A stretch of 64,000 nt of DNA from Paenibacillus sp. FSL W8-0186 (lineage in GTDB: Bacteria > Bacillota > Bacilli > Paenibacillales > Paenibacillaceae): contig NZ_CP150207.1 in assembly GCF_037969765.1 (NCBI RefSeq), forward strand, positions 2,342,001-2,406,000. The letters run 5' to 3'. Under the pieces are notes generated by a model. That model was not told the origin of the DNA, ran no database searches, and saw only the letters and a program-made list of their open reading frames with translations. A program made the translations under genes and the position numbers. Of the stretch, positions 43,685 through 51,888 are shown one piece after another; positions within the stretch are counted from its first letter, which is position 1; each line of letters starts with the position of its first letter.

Positions 43685-43769
43685 TGATGCTGCATTCACA
43701 AGGGGCAAAAAGGCGGCGTGTGGTACAATATTCCATAAAGGAAGCTCTTAAAAGGAGTGAAGATAGGAT

Positions 43770-43958
43770 ATGAATGGAAATGAGCACCATCAGAATTTTC
43801 AGGCTTATACGAACCCTAACGCTGCTAAGCTTAAGTTTGACGCTGACCAGCAAAAGCTTCATTCCACCGGTGTTCTGGGGCTCTGGCGGCAAATTAGCAA
43901 TTTGTTGATCCTGGCAGCTATCATTGCAATTGTTGTTCTGCTGGTAAGGCTGTTTTAA
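43770..43958 (+). CDS. Small single-helix membrane protein
   Basis: The 62-residue protein has a polar N-terminal half (NEHHQNFQAYTNPNAAK) and a C-terminal membrane helix (ISNLLILAAIIAIVVLLVRLF). AAAAGGAGTG lies 12 bases before ATG 43770. Function unknown. It starts a run of small genes that ends at 44735. Confidence 0.65.
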   Translation: MNGNEHHQNFQAYTNPNAAKLKFDADQQKLHSTGVLGLWRQISNLLILAAIIAIVVLLVRLF

Positions 43959-44002
43959 GAAGATTAGAACCAAGAAAATATTGTAATAGGGTGGTGAGAA
44001 CT

Positions 44003-44266
44003 TTGTTTAGTAAAAACAATAAGATCGCCGTTGTACTGCTTTGGACTGGCTTTTCGGTTATAGCAGCAGGGATAATTGCAGGTATTATAATTGGTGACGA
44101 CGATTATGAACGGTTATGGCTAGTGACATTTGTGTATTGGGTCTCAGGGTTTCTATCCGGACTATTCTTCATCGCTTTATCGGAAATTATCGAGCAGCTG
44201 CACAAATTAAATATGAAACCCAATAAAGAACCTGAAGATGATGAGCTTATATTGTTAAATGATTAA
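44003..44266 (+). CDS. Small membrane protein, two helices, acidic tail
   Basis: The 87-residue protein has two hydrophobic segments (IAVVLLWTGFSVIAAGIIAGIII and LVTFVYWVSGFLSGLFFIAL), and then a charged helix and an acidic tail (EPEDDELILLND). I prefer TTG 44003, six bases after GGTGGTG, over GTG 43991, which overlaps that site. Family unknown. Its last codons overlap the ATG of the broken gene that follows (44259), which suggests coupled translation. Confidence 0.6.
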   Translation: MFSKNNKIAVVLLWTGFSVIAAGIIAGIIIGDDDYERLWLVTFVYWVSGFLSGLFFIALSEIIEQLHKLNMKPNKEPEDDELILLND

Positions 44267-44735
44267 TTCGGAGGGTCATAATGAAGAAACGATTATACGC
44301 CGTTTGAACGCTTTTAACGAAGAGCGGATCGAGGAAGACAGAAAGTCACAAAAGAAAAGAGAGCTGGAATCAACGTTAATAAACAAAAAATAGCGAAAAA
44401 AATAAAACAATCACTACCATTCATTGCAGGCGGTTTGGATTTTCCTGAGTAATAGCCATCCACCAACGTTAAGCTGGGACGATGTTTACGAGTTCGACAT
44501 AAATAAAGAGGAGTTCGTGCTTGCTAGCGCCAATGACCCCGATTATTACAAGAACACTTACATACCAGTCTTGAATCAACGCATCGCCGCAAGCAGTGAT
44601 TCCCTTGGACAACAATCCCTTTCTGTACTTATGCAGGCTGCAGAGGGTTTGTTAAACGGTGATTTTGTTCCTGATGTTACGCATACAGAAATTATTAAAT
44701 TAATCGAAGCAAAGGTACTGGAGATCAGCGTTTGA
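44259..44735 (+). pseudogene. Broken gene that reads as one protein after two single-base changes
   Basis: Three frame pieces fit together. Frame 1 starts at ATG 44259 and stops at 44391 (MINSEGHNEETIIRRLNAF...). One extra A in the six-A run before that stop leads into IAKKIKQSLPFIAGGLDF. Removing one T in the run near 44436 then leads into SNSHPPTLSWDDVYEFD and on to the stop at 44733-44735. The result is about 158 residues of coherent, hydrophilic protein. I do not recognise it. Both breaks sit in homopolymers, so this is either decay or an assembly fault. Confidence 0.5.
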
Positions 44736-45241
44736 AATTTCACGATATGCCAGGGTCTGGCGATTTTAGAGTGCAGCTATTTGACTCGGAAGCACCCTAG
44801 AGCCCGATAAGAGTCCGAAAAATAGCTTCGGATTTTCTCGTAGGGTCATTCAAGGTTTTGACGTCCCTATCCATAAAAAAAAAGACAAAAGCCCTCGTAG
44901 AATTCTACGCTACGAAGGCTTTTGTCCGGGCGCCCCTCGCGGGACGCCCATCATGGGAGAGGAGAAACCGGACGAAGAGCTTATGGGGAAACGTAAGTCT
45001 TCTCCGCGGTTGTCTACGACATTTGTGATGTCGATATTTAAAGTTTGTCCCGGTTCGTTCGATTTATACCTGGGGGATGAAAAAAATGTTAAGAAAGCTT
45101 TTATCGTCTTCTTTCAAGAAAACAGGCTGGTATAGCAGCAGTGTTTTTGCAAATTTCAATCTGCCATTGATTGTGGTACGATATCGACATACCATGTAAA
45201 AAGCATGGGCAACAGGTAATCCGAATAAGGTGTGAATATCG
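44736..45241 (+). other. Gene-poor stretch before rsmD
   Basis: I find no convincing gene in these 506 bases. A long hairpin sits at 44884-44926, followed by a second G/C-rich inverted segment near 44927-44950. Open frames at 44953-45135 and 45077-45199 have no recognisable content; the second has a plausible ribosome binding site (GGGGGATG) but reads as an unlikely protein. Confidence 0.5.
44884..44926. terminator. Long hairpin, probable terminator
   Basis: GACAAAAGCC (44884-44893) pairs with GGCTTTTGTC (44917-44926), and CGTAG / CTACG pair inside. An A run lies upstream, so on the reverse strand the hairpin is followed by a T tract (TTTTTTTTTATGG). Confidence 0.7.
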
Positions 45242-45859
45242 ATGAGAGTAATTTCGGGAAGCGCGAAGGGCAGGCCGCTAAAGGCTGTTCCCGGCATGGG
45301 CACTAGACCAACCACAGACAAGGTCAAGGAGGCTCTATTCAGCATGATTGGCCCTTATTTCGAGGGCGGCACTGTGCTTGATTTATTCGCCGGCACAGGC
45401 GGGCTGGGAATCGAGGCCTTGAGCCGGGGCATGGATAGAGCAATCTTCGTGGATTTGGACTACAAAAGCGTAGAAACGGTGAAAGCAAACTTAAAGGCCG
45501 CGGGATTCGCTGAGCAGGCGGAAGTGTACAAGAATGACGCGGAAAGAGCACTTAAGACGCTGGCCAAACGGGGGGCGTCTTTTGATCTTGTGTTCCTCGA
45601 TCCGCCATATCGGCTGAAGCATGGGGACAAGCTGATGGAGCGAATGGACGAGCTCAACTTGCTGGAGGATCAGGCGATCCTCGTACTCGAGTACGAATCT
45701 TCCTTCGAATATCAGGATCATTTCGGCCATTTTAGAACGATTCGCAAAACAGATTATGGAGAGACGGGAATTACGATTTACGTCTATGATAAAGCTAACA
45801 GGGCGGAATCGGATTTGATGGAGAAGGAGGAGCAGCATCACCATGGAGAAACAACATGA
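45242..45859 (+). CDS. rsmD: 16S rRNA (guanine-966-N2)-methyltransferase
   Basis: RsmD methylates G966 of 16S rRNA during 30S assembly using SAM. The 205-residue protein has the family start [15 protein letters not shown], the [15 protein letters not shown] segment, the SAM-binding loop [17 protein letters not shown], and the catalytic D120-P-P-Y123. The end overlaps coaD by 17 bases, so the pair is translationally coupled, as in related bacilli (ylbH-coaD). Confidence 0.94.
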   Translation: MRVISGSAKGRPLKAVPGMGTRPTTDKVKEALFSMIGPYFEGGTVLDLFAGTGGLGIEALSRGMDRAIFVDLDYKSVETVKANLKAAGFAEQAEVYKNDAERALKTLAKRGASFDLVFLDPPYRLKHGDKLMERMDELNLLEDQAILVLEYESSFEYQDHFGHFRTIRKTDYGETGITIYVYDKANRAESDLMEKEEQHHHGETT

Positions 45860-46355
45860 GCTTCGGATCGCGGTCTACCCTGGCAGCTTCGATCCGGTAA
45901 CGAAAGGGCATATGGATATTATTCAGCGTGCCGCCCGCCAGTTCGACAGGCTGATTGTGGCCGTACTGAACAATACAAGCAAAAATCCCCTATTTACGGT
46001 CGAGGAGAGAAAAGAGCTTCTTCTAAAGGCGACGCAGCATGTGCCTAACGTGGAAATCGACAGCTTCCGGGATCTGCTCGTCAACTATATGGACTATAAG
46101 CAAGCCCATGTCATTGTACGCGGCATTAGATCCGTAACGGACTTTGAATATGAGCTGCAGCTGGCATCGACCAACCACAAGCTGAACAGCCAGGTAGAGA
46201 CAATTTTTATGATGACCAATCCCAAATATTCCTACTTAAGCTCCAGTGTGGTCAAAGAGATCGCTGCCTTCCAAGGAGATGTGTCAGACCTCGTGCCGCA
46301 GGTAGTTGAAGAGGCGCTCAAGACTAAGTTTCAGTCCAAGCCTGCTAAAGCATAA
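45843..46355 (+). CDS. coaD: Pantetheine-phosphate adenylyltransferase
   Basis: CoaD adenylates 4'-phosphopantetheine in coenzyme A synthesis. The 170-residue protein has the nucleotidyltransferase motif T20-K-G-H23 in [40 protein letters not shown], and [13 protein letters not shown]. It starts inside the end of rsmD, behind AAGGAGGAG. Confidence 0.95.
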   Translation: MEKQHELRIAVYPGSFDPVTKGHMDIIQRAARQFDRLIVAVLNNTSKNPLFTVEERKELLLKATQHVPNVEIDSFRDLLVNYMDYKQAHVIVRGIRSVTDFEYELQLASTNHKLNSQVETIFMMTNPKYSYLSSSVVKEIAAFQGDVSDLVPQVVEEALKTKFQSKPAKA

Positions 46356-46396
46356 ATTTTCTTGAGGCCAGCGCCCGTGCTAACGTCAAGGTCTTG

Positions 46397-47647
46397 TCAG
46401 GAAGTGCGTTTTGTCCTGAAATGCTTTGACCATAGAAAAGCGGCAAACAAAACGAGCATGATCAGCAGTCCAAGCATGCACAGCTGCCAGGAGACGACGC
46501 TGGAGAAGACTCTCCATTTCATCAGCGGCAGGCCTTCCCCCGGTACCCATGCTGCGGTTCCGTTCAGGCTGCCGTTGGCGGGGAAGGACAGCGGTATCAT
46601 CGCAGCGATCGGTTTCCAAAGCAAGAGGGTTAATACATAGGCATAGATGCCGTGAACGATTCGGTTGATCAGAAAAAAAACGCCGCTAAGCCCGGTCGGC
46701 TTCAGCGCTGCTCGTGCCTGCAAGTAGGCGCTTAGCCCGCTCCAGCCGAGCAAGGCGCCTGTAAGGGCTGCCGGCAGAGGAGAGGATAAGCCGGTCGTGG
46801 CTAAAGCGTACGATCCAAGATGCACTTCAAGCAGGGCGGCGATCGGCTTAGATGTCAGGGATGGCGATAGGAGCGGCGCCAGCCAAGAGGAAGCGATTTG
46901 TATAATGACGGCAAAAATGAGCATATATCCGCCTGTCGCCATCAATGTTTGCACGGCCGAGCCAACAGAATCGCCAAGAAGCTTACCGAAGCTGCGGCCG
47001 TCTTCGCGCCGCGCTTCTTCAATTTGGCGCATAGCGAGCTTCCACCGCGATTCAGCCGAACGGCTGCCCGTTTGTTCTGAATCCGAGCCCGTGCCTGCTT
47101 GCTTGCGCTTAAGGCCAAAAGAGAGCCAGTTCATAGTGACTGCGGCGCTTAGGCCCGATGCCCAGTGTATGCCGAGCAGAAACAGCCCCAGTTCAGGCTG
47201 CTTCATATAAGCGGTGCCTACGACGATGACGATGAGCACGGGGCTGCAGTAATGCGAAAAGCTCGCCAATCTCTCCGCTTCATATGCGGTGATCTTGCCT
47301 TGTTTATATAAAGCGGCTGCAGCTTCTGCGGCTGCAGGAAATCCCGCAGTCATGCCAAGAGGAAGCACCCAGCCCAGTGTGCCCGGCAGGCCGAGGATCC
47401 GGCGGGTGAACGGATCGATAAATGAGCCGAGCCCGTGGGCGTATCCCGTTGCCATGAGGATCTGCGAAAGCACGAGAAAAGGCAGTAAGGCGGGAAAGAC
47501 GATTCTCCACCAAAGAGCGAGCCCTTGACTCGAAGCTTCAAAAGCTTGACTAGGAGCATAAATAATACAGATAACTAGCAAGACGGCGGTCATTCCCAGC
47601 AGAATCGTAGAGAGCAAGCCGCCGTTTTGAGAACTTTCGTGATTCAT
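46397..47647 (-). CDS. ylbJ: Sporulation integral membrane protein YlbJ
   Basis: This 416-residue protein has about eight to ten membrane helices and YlbJ family segments: WWRIVFPALLPFLVLSQILMATG, FPAAAEAAAALYKQGKITAYEAERLASFSHYCSPVLIVIVVG. In B. subtilis it is needed for spore cortex formation. Here it lies on the minus strand between coaD and sepM, whereas in B. subtilis it is in the same direction as coaD. GAGGTG precedes ATG 47647. Confidence 0.88.
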   Translation of the reverse strand: MNHESSQNGGLLSTILLGMTAVLLVICIIYAPSQAFEASSQGLALWWRIVFPALLPFLVLSQILMATGYAHGLGSFIDPFTRRILGLPGTLGWVLPLGMTAGFPAAAEAAAALYKQGKITAYEAERLASFSHYCSPVLIVIVVGTAYMKQPELGLFLLGIHWASGLSAAVTMNWLSFGLKRKQAGTGSDSEQTGSRSAESRWKLAMRQIEEARREDGRSFGKLLGDSVGSAVQTLMATGGYMLIFAVIIQIASSWLAPLLSPSLTSKPIAALLEVHLGSYALATTGLSSPLPAALTGALLGWSGLSAYLQARAALKPTGLSGVFFLINRIVHGIYAYVLTLLLWKPIAAMIPLSFPANGSLNGTAAWVPGEGLPLMKWRVFSSVVSWQLCMLGLLIMLVLFAAFLWSKHFRTKRTS

Positions 47648-47760
47648 CGGGCGAATTCACCTCTTTATGAGCATATGAAAGGCTAGTACATGTCTATGCT
47701 CGTCTGTCCGTTGAAAGACCATCAGTTACACCGCTTGGTGAAAAGAGAGGGAGCAAAGAG

Positions 47761-48798
47761 ATGCGTCAATCCAGATCAGCAGTCATAAAAGCGGGGTTAT
47801 ACCTAATTACGCTTGCCATTGTGGTGTATGTAGTTGTTTATATGCCTACGCCATATATGATCAATCAGCCGGGCACGGCGGAGGAAATCAAGCCGATGGT
47901 AACGATTCCTTCCGGGGATCCAGAGGAGAAGGGGACGTTCATGCTGACGACCGTATCCGTAAGTTATGCTAATCTGGCGATGCTGGCAACCTCGCAGTTT
48001 CAAGCCCACACTGAGGTCGTACGCAAAGAGCCGGACCGCAACGAAAAGGAGTATGCAACGCAGCAGCAGTTCTATATGAGCAATTCGCAATCGAATGCCA
48101 TTATGGCGGCCTACAACTTGGCAAACGTAAAGTATGAAATCGTGCCTGAGTATGTGTTCGTCGTGGGATTGTCCAAGACACTTGCTCCGAAGGGGGATTT
48201 TCAATCCGGGGATATTATTTCCGAGCTTGAGGGGCATAAGGTAAAGCGGTTTGAGGATCTCCCGGCGCTGCTTCAGGGCAAGAAAGCAGGCGATCAGGCA
48301 GAGGTCGTGCTGAGCCGCGAGGGCAAAGAAATCCGCCAGCAGGTGGAGCTCGTCGAAATCGGGCAGGATGAGGCCCTGCCCAAGGCCGGTCTCGGCGTGA
48401 GCGTTGGCGAGGTCCGCAAGGTCATGCCCGCGGATAAGAGCAAGGAAGTCAAATTTGCCGACACCCGGATCGGCGGCCCGTCTGCGGGGCTCATGTTTAC
48501 GCTCGAAATATATAACCAGCTGACCCCGGGCGACCTTAGCAAAGGCTACCGGGTCGCTGGAACCGGAACGATTGCCGAGGACGGGACAATCGGCTCGATC
48601 GGCGGGGTGCAGTTCAAGATCGTCGCCTCTCACCGGGAGAAGGCGGAAATATTTTTTGTGCCGGAAGCGAATTATAAGGATGCCAAGGCTAAGGCGGATG
48701 AAATCGGCACGTCGATGAAGCTGGTTCCGGTCAAGCATGTTCAGGATGCGCTGCGGTATTTACAGGATTTGCCCGCAAAAACGCCGCCGGTCACGTAA
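47761..48798 (+). CDS. sepM: PDZ-domain Lon-like serine protease (SepM/YlbL)
   Basis: This 345-residue membrane-anchored protease has an N-terminal helix (AGLYLITLAIVVYVVVYM), a PDZ domain at about residues 130-200 (GDFQSGDIISELEGHKVKRFEDLPALLQG), and a Lon-type catalytic domain. The catalytic pair is S241 in RIGGPSAGLMF and K286 in IGGVQFKIVAS. Streptococcal SepM processes a signalling peptide; the substrate here is unknown. Its stop directly abuts the stop of tmcAL. Confidence 0.9.
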   Translation: MRQSRSAVIKAGLYLITLAIVVYVVVYMPTPYMINQPGTAEEIKPMVTIPSGDPEEKGTFMLTTVSVSYANLAMLATSQFQAHTEVVRKEPDRNEKEYATQQQFYMSNSQSNAIMAAYNLANVKYEIVPEYVFVVGLSKTLAPKGDFQSGDIISELEGHKVKRFEDLPALLQGKKAGDQAEVVLSREGKEIRQQVELVEIGQDEALPKAGLGVSVGEVRKVMPADKSKEVKFADTRIGGPSAGLMFTLEIYNQLTPGDLSKGYRVAGTGTIAEDGTIGSIGGVQFKIVASHREKAEIFFVPEANYKDAKAKADEIGTSMKLVPVKHVQDALRYLQDLPAKTPPVT

Positions 48799-50058
48799 CT
48801 AGATCGTGATCGGCGGCTGGCGGAAGTCCTGGAATATTTCGGAATCATTCCGGTTAGGCATGGCGTTCGCATATGCTGCAGCAGCTTGAATGTCGAGCTC
48901 CAGGCCAGGATGGGAGAAGGCGGCGGCCCTGGTCACGATAGGCAGGGATGCGCTGGCCTTCATTCGTTTGAGCAGCTCGCGGCCTTTTCTGCTGAAGGCA
49001 AGTACCCGCAAATAACCTGGGCCTTGGGCCAGCGCCTCCGGGGCCATGGCAAGCTTGCCGTGCTGCAGCAAAATATGGAGCATCATACGCTGCAATTTCG
49101 TATACGTATACCTCTTAGTCTTGAGCTTCTCTAGAAGCTCTTCGACGGTCAGCTGTTGAAGCTGGGGCAGTATTTTTTTGATGCGGAATTCCAGTCCCTC
49201 GGTCACCTCGTGATGCTCAGCCAGCGTCTCCCGTGAGCTCGTCAGCAGGCGATGGAACAAGGGAGCGGCGAAGCTCTCCCAAGTGACAGGGCCCCGCCCG
49301 GCGCGGAATTCCCGGGCGAGAATTTCCGCCGTATAGGGCGGGATGTAGGGAGCGGAGGCGCTAAGGCCGCCTTCCCCCGCAATGAGCCTGCGTATGGCGG
49401 TGGCGCTGGCGATGCTCGCGGAGCCGGGCACGGCGTCGCGGTAGCCGGCGCCCTCGCGCCGCACCGTGAGCGGCGCGATCCCGCTGCCGAGCCGTTGCAG
49501 CGCGATGAGGTAGTGCAGCCCAAGGCTGTTGTTGGGCTGCTCCAGCAGCGCTCGCGCTGCAGCTGCGCTGGCAGCGGAGCCAGGGCCGCCCCCCGGCGGG
49601 GCGCCCACGCTGCGCGCGGCAGCGGCGGCGTAAGCCGCGGGGTAGCTCGCCCCGGTGGCGAGCTCCTCCGCGATCGCCGCCTTGAGCGCGCCGCTCTCGC
49701 CCGACAGCTGGCGGGCGAGCGGCTGCAGCTCGGCGAGCGTGCCCGCCTCGCTGCCGAAGCACAGATGCGACACGATGCCCGTCGCATCCAGCAGCGCTGC
49801 GGCGCCGTGCGCGAACCACTCGGCAGGCTGTGCCGCATAGGCGATCGGCAGCTCCAGCACGAGGTCGGCGCCGGCATGCAGCGCCATTTCAGCGCGCGCC
49901 CACTTGCTTACGATCGCGGGCTCGCCCCGCTGCAGGAAGTCGCCGCTCATGACGGCGACGACCGCTTCCGCTTCGGCAAGCCGCTTCGCCTCAGCCAAAT
50001 GATAGGCGTGCCCGTTGTGAAACGGGTTGTATTCAACGATTAATCCAACGACGTTCAA
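48799..50058 (-). CDS. tmcAL: tRNA(Met) cytidine acetate ligase (TmcAL/YlbM)
   Basis: TmcAL uses ATP and acetate to form N4-acetylcytidine at the wobble position of elongator tRNA-Met. The 419-residue protein starts with GLIVEYNPFHNGHAYHL, the nucleotidyltransferase motif, then SGDFLQRGEPAIVSKWARAEMAL and GADLVLELPIAYA. The region from about residue 105 to 190 is rich in Ala and Gly and very G/C-rich at the DNA level. It converges on sepM with no bases between the stops. Confidence 0.92.
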   Translation of the reverse strand: MNVVGLIVEYNPFHNGHAYHLAEAKRLAEAEAVVAVMSGDFLQRGEPAIVSKWARAEMALHAGADLVLELPIAYAAQPAEWFAHGAAALLDATGIVSHLCFGSEAGTLAELQPLARQLSGESGALKAAIAEELATGASYPAAYAAAAARSVGAPPGGGPGSAASAAAARALLEQPNNSLGLHYLIALQRLGSGIAPLTVRREGAGYRDAVPGSASIASATAIRRLIAGEGGLSASAPYIPPYTAEILAREFRAGRGPVTWESFAAPLFHRLLTSSRETLAEHHEVTEGLEFRIKKILPQLQQLTVEELLEKLKTKRYTYTKLQRMMLHILLQHGKLAMAPEALAQGPGYLRVLAFSRKGRELLKRMKASASLPIVTRAAAFSHPGLELDIQAAAAYANAMPNRNDSEIFQDFRQPPITI

Positions 50059-50289
50059 TGCTGCATACCACCTTTACAGGCTTATAATTTATGACTATAC
50101 CATGTTCGCCAGGGCATTTTGAAGAAAATAGAGCTTTTTGGCTTTTGCTGCGCCGGGCAATTTCGTTATGGACGGCCGATAACGGCCGCTAAAAAACGCG
50201 ATTTGCGTTTCTGGCAGCATGTGCATGGACGTTTTGTGCGGGTATGTGTAATATTAATGGGACGGCAGCTATTGTTTCCCGCTTTGCTG

Positions 50290-50319
50290 TTGACAAAACT
50301 TACTTAAAATCGGTATAAT
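50290..50319 (+). promoter_or_regulatory. Strong sigma-A promoter of yceD-rpmF
   Basis: Perfect TTGACA (50290-50295) and perfect TATAAT (50314-50319) are separated by 18 bases and sit just before the yceD ribosome binding site. Confidence 0.88.
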
Positions 50320-50346
50320 AATTTTTGTTTGTTTGGAGTGATACTC

Positions 50347-50865
50347 ATGGATTTTAGATTTCGCCAAATGGCCTCTCACGACGGGCCGAAGCAGCTGCAT
50401 GATGCTCTGGATATGAGTCATGTCGTCAAAGGGCGCAATGACATTCACGGCATGAGTCCGCTTGTATGCGACTTGACAGCTGTGTACGCGGAAGGGAACG
50501 TAGTTGAGGTGACAGGCACGCTGTCCGCGGAAATGGACATGTCCTGCTCCCGCTGCCTTAAGCCTTTGAAGCATAAAGTCGATATCGAATTTGAGGAAAC
50601 CTTCAAACGCATTGACACCCCCGTAGAAGAAGGGCAGAATGAAGAAGAAGATGACATCCGGCTGATTGCCGATGATCAGGTGGATTTGAATCCATATATT
50701 GAAGAGGCATTGCTTCTCAATCTTCCATATGCTGCCGTTTGCAAGGAAGACTGCAAGGGACTTTGTCCCAGCTGCGGAACGGACTTGAACGAACGGGATT
50801 GCGGCTGCAAGAACGAGCGGATCGATCCGCGGCTGGCAGCGCTAGGTGACTTTTTCAAAAAATGA
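50347..50865 (+). CDS. yceD: YceD family (DUF177) protein
   Basis: The YceD family affects 23S rRNA accumulation and is normally paired with rpmF. The 172-residue protein has the cysteine pair C67-S-R-C70 and the C-terminal cluster CKEDCKGLCPSCGTDLNERDCGC, which probably bind metal. I chose ATG 50347, about nine bases after TTGGAGTG. It is cotranscribed with rpmF, 52 bases downstream. Confidence 0.88.
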   Translation: MDFRFRQMASHDGPKQLHDALDMSHVVKGRNDIHGMSPLVCDLTAVYAEGNVVEVTGTLSAEMDMSCSRCLKPLKHKVDIEFEETFKRIDTPVEEGQNEEEDDIRLIADDQVDLNPYIEEALLLNLPYAAVCKEDCKGLCPSCGTDLNERDCGCKNERIDPRLAALGDFFKK

Positions 50866-50917
50866 GATTACAATGTGACACCGTAATAAGGTTGACTTCA
50901 TTAAGGAGGTGGGAACC

Positions 50918-51091
50918 ATGGCAGTACCTCAACGGAGAACGTCCAAGACGCGCCGCGACAAACGCCGCACGCACTTCAAATTGGCTGTGCCGGGCATGGT
51001 AAAATGTGAACAATGCGGAGAATTGAAGCTTGCTCACCACGTATGTAAAGTATGCGGAACATACAAAGCAAGAGAAGTTATCAAAGGTTAA
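50918..51091 (+). CDS. rpmF: Ribosomal protein L32, zinc-binding form
   Basis: L32 is a 57-residue component of the large ribosomal subunit. It starts [21 protein letters not shown] and keeps both CxxC pairs (KCEQCGELK ... HVCKVCGTY), so it is the zinc-containing form. The ribosome binding site AAGGAGGTG precedes ATG 50918, and the upstream in-frame ATG at 50909 is not needed. Confidence 0.96.
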   Translation: MAVPQRRTSKTRRDKRRTHFKLAVPGMVKCEQCGELKLAHHVCKVCGTYKAREVIKG

Positions 51092-51109
51092 TTCCAGATA
51101 ATATCTCCT

Positions 51110-51138
51110 AAACAGCACTCCACGGAGTGCTGTTTTTT
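51110..51138 (+). terminator. Terminator after rpmF
   Basis: AACAGCACTCC pairs perfectly with GGAGTGCTGTT around AC, followed by TTTTATT. Confidence 0.88.
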
Positions 51139-51202
51139 ATTGCTGGATATGGAAATTGCAGGGCGGATTATGAATTCTCTTTATTTTTGCAGGGAGATGT
51201 TT

Positions 51203-51230
51203 TATACTCTATCTTAGTACCAGGTTCTAA
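51203..51230 (+). promoter_or_regulatory. Predicted FapR operator and -10 box of the fatty-acid operon
   Basis: TTAGTACCAGGTTCTAA (51214-51230) is a near-perfect palindrome and fits the known FapR site (TTAGTACC with an inverted partner). TATACT (51203-51208) is a good -10 box just before it, so FapR would cover the transcription start. No clear -35 box is seen. Malonyl-CoA, the FapR ligand, would lift repression. Confidence 0.8.
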
Positions 51231-51273
51231 ACCGAAGAGGTTCGTTTTACATAAAAAAAGTGATCACTCGGGG

Positions 51274-51888
51274 GTGTTACCCATCGAACGTTTGCCCAAG
51301 AGGGCGAGGCAGCAGCAGCTCGTCAAACTGATCGAAGAGAATCCTTTCGTCACAGATCAGGAGCTGACCCGGCAGCTGAAGGTGAGCATCCAGACGATCC
51401 GGCTAGACCGGATGGAGCTCGGTATTCCTGAGCTGCGCGAACGGATGAAGCTGATGGCGGAACGATCCTATGACCAGGTGCGTTCATTGCCGCTGCATGA
51501 GGTTATTGGTGAAATCGTCGATTTGCAGTTGGATAAGAGCGGAATATCTATTTTTGAAATAAGCAAGGAACATGTCTTTTCACGGACGGGCATCGCGCGG
51601 GGACATCATATTTTTGCGCAGGCCAACTCATTGGCTGTAGCGGTCATTAACGATGAGATTGCGCTCACATTCTCGGCGGATATCCGGTTTATCCGTCCGG
51701 TTCATTTGGGCGAGAAGTGCATCGCCAAAGCATATGTCCGTCCAGTTTCCGGCAACAAGGGCAAGGCCAAGGTCGAAGTGTTCACCTACGTTGGCGAAGA
51801 GATGGTGTTCCAAGGGAACTTCGTCATTTACCGCTCCGCGGTAGAGGACAATAACGAAGGAGGAAGTCAGCATGAGAATCGCCATTGA
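51274..51888 (+). CDS. fapR: FapR, malonyl-CoA-responsive repressor of lipid synthesis
   Basis: This 204-residue regulator has an N-terminal DNA-binding domain (TDQELTRQLKVSIQTIRLDRMELGIPELRERMK) and a C-terminal hot-dog domain that binds malonyl-CoA (HVFSRTGIARGHHIFAQANSLAVAVINDEIALTFSADIRF). It controls the fatty-acid and phospholipid genes downstream, and its own promoter. The start is uncertain: GTG 51274 gives the right length, but its ribosome binding site is weak; TTG 51292 is an alternative. Its end overlaps plsX by 17 bases. Confidence 0.92.
   Translation: MLPIERLPKRARQQQLVKLIEENPFVTDQELTRQLKVSIQTIRLDRMELGIPELRERMKLMAERSYDQVRSLPLHEVIGEIVDLQLDKSGISIFEISKEHVFSRTGIARGHHIFAQANSLAVAVINDEIALTFSADIRFIRPVHLGEKCIAKAYVRPVSGNKGKAKVEVFTYVGEEMVFQGNFVIYRSAVEDNNEGGSQHENRH

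Noticed and set aside
44953..45135. A 60-codon plus-strand open frame after the long hairpin
   Set aside because: No ribosome binding site and no coherent domain; likely chance.
45077..45199. A 40-codon plus-strand open frame just before rsmD
   Set aside because: The ribosome binding site is acceptable, but the sequence looks non-natural and no family is recognisable; left as unproven.
47803..48738. A 311-codon minus-strand open frame inside sepM
   Set aside because: Antisense to a protease with visible PDZ and Ser/Lys catalytic residues.
49242..50043. Long Arg/Ala-rich open frames on both strands within tmcAL
   Set aside because: They follow from the extreme G/C content of this gene; tmcAL itself is well supported.
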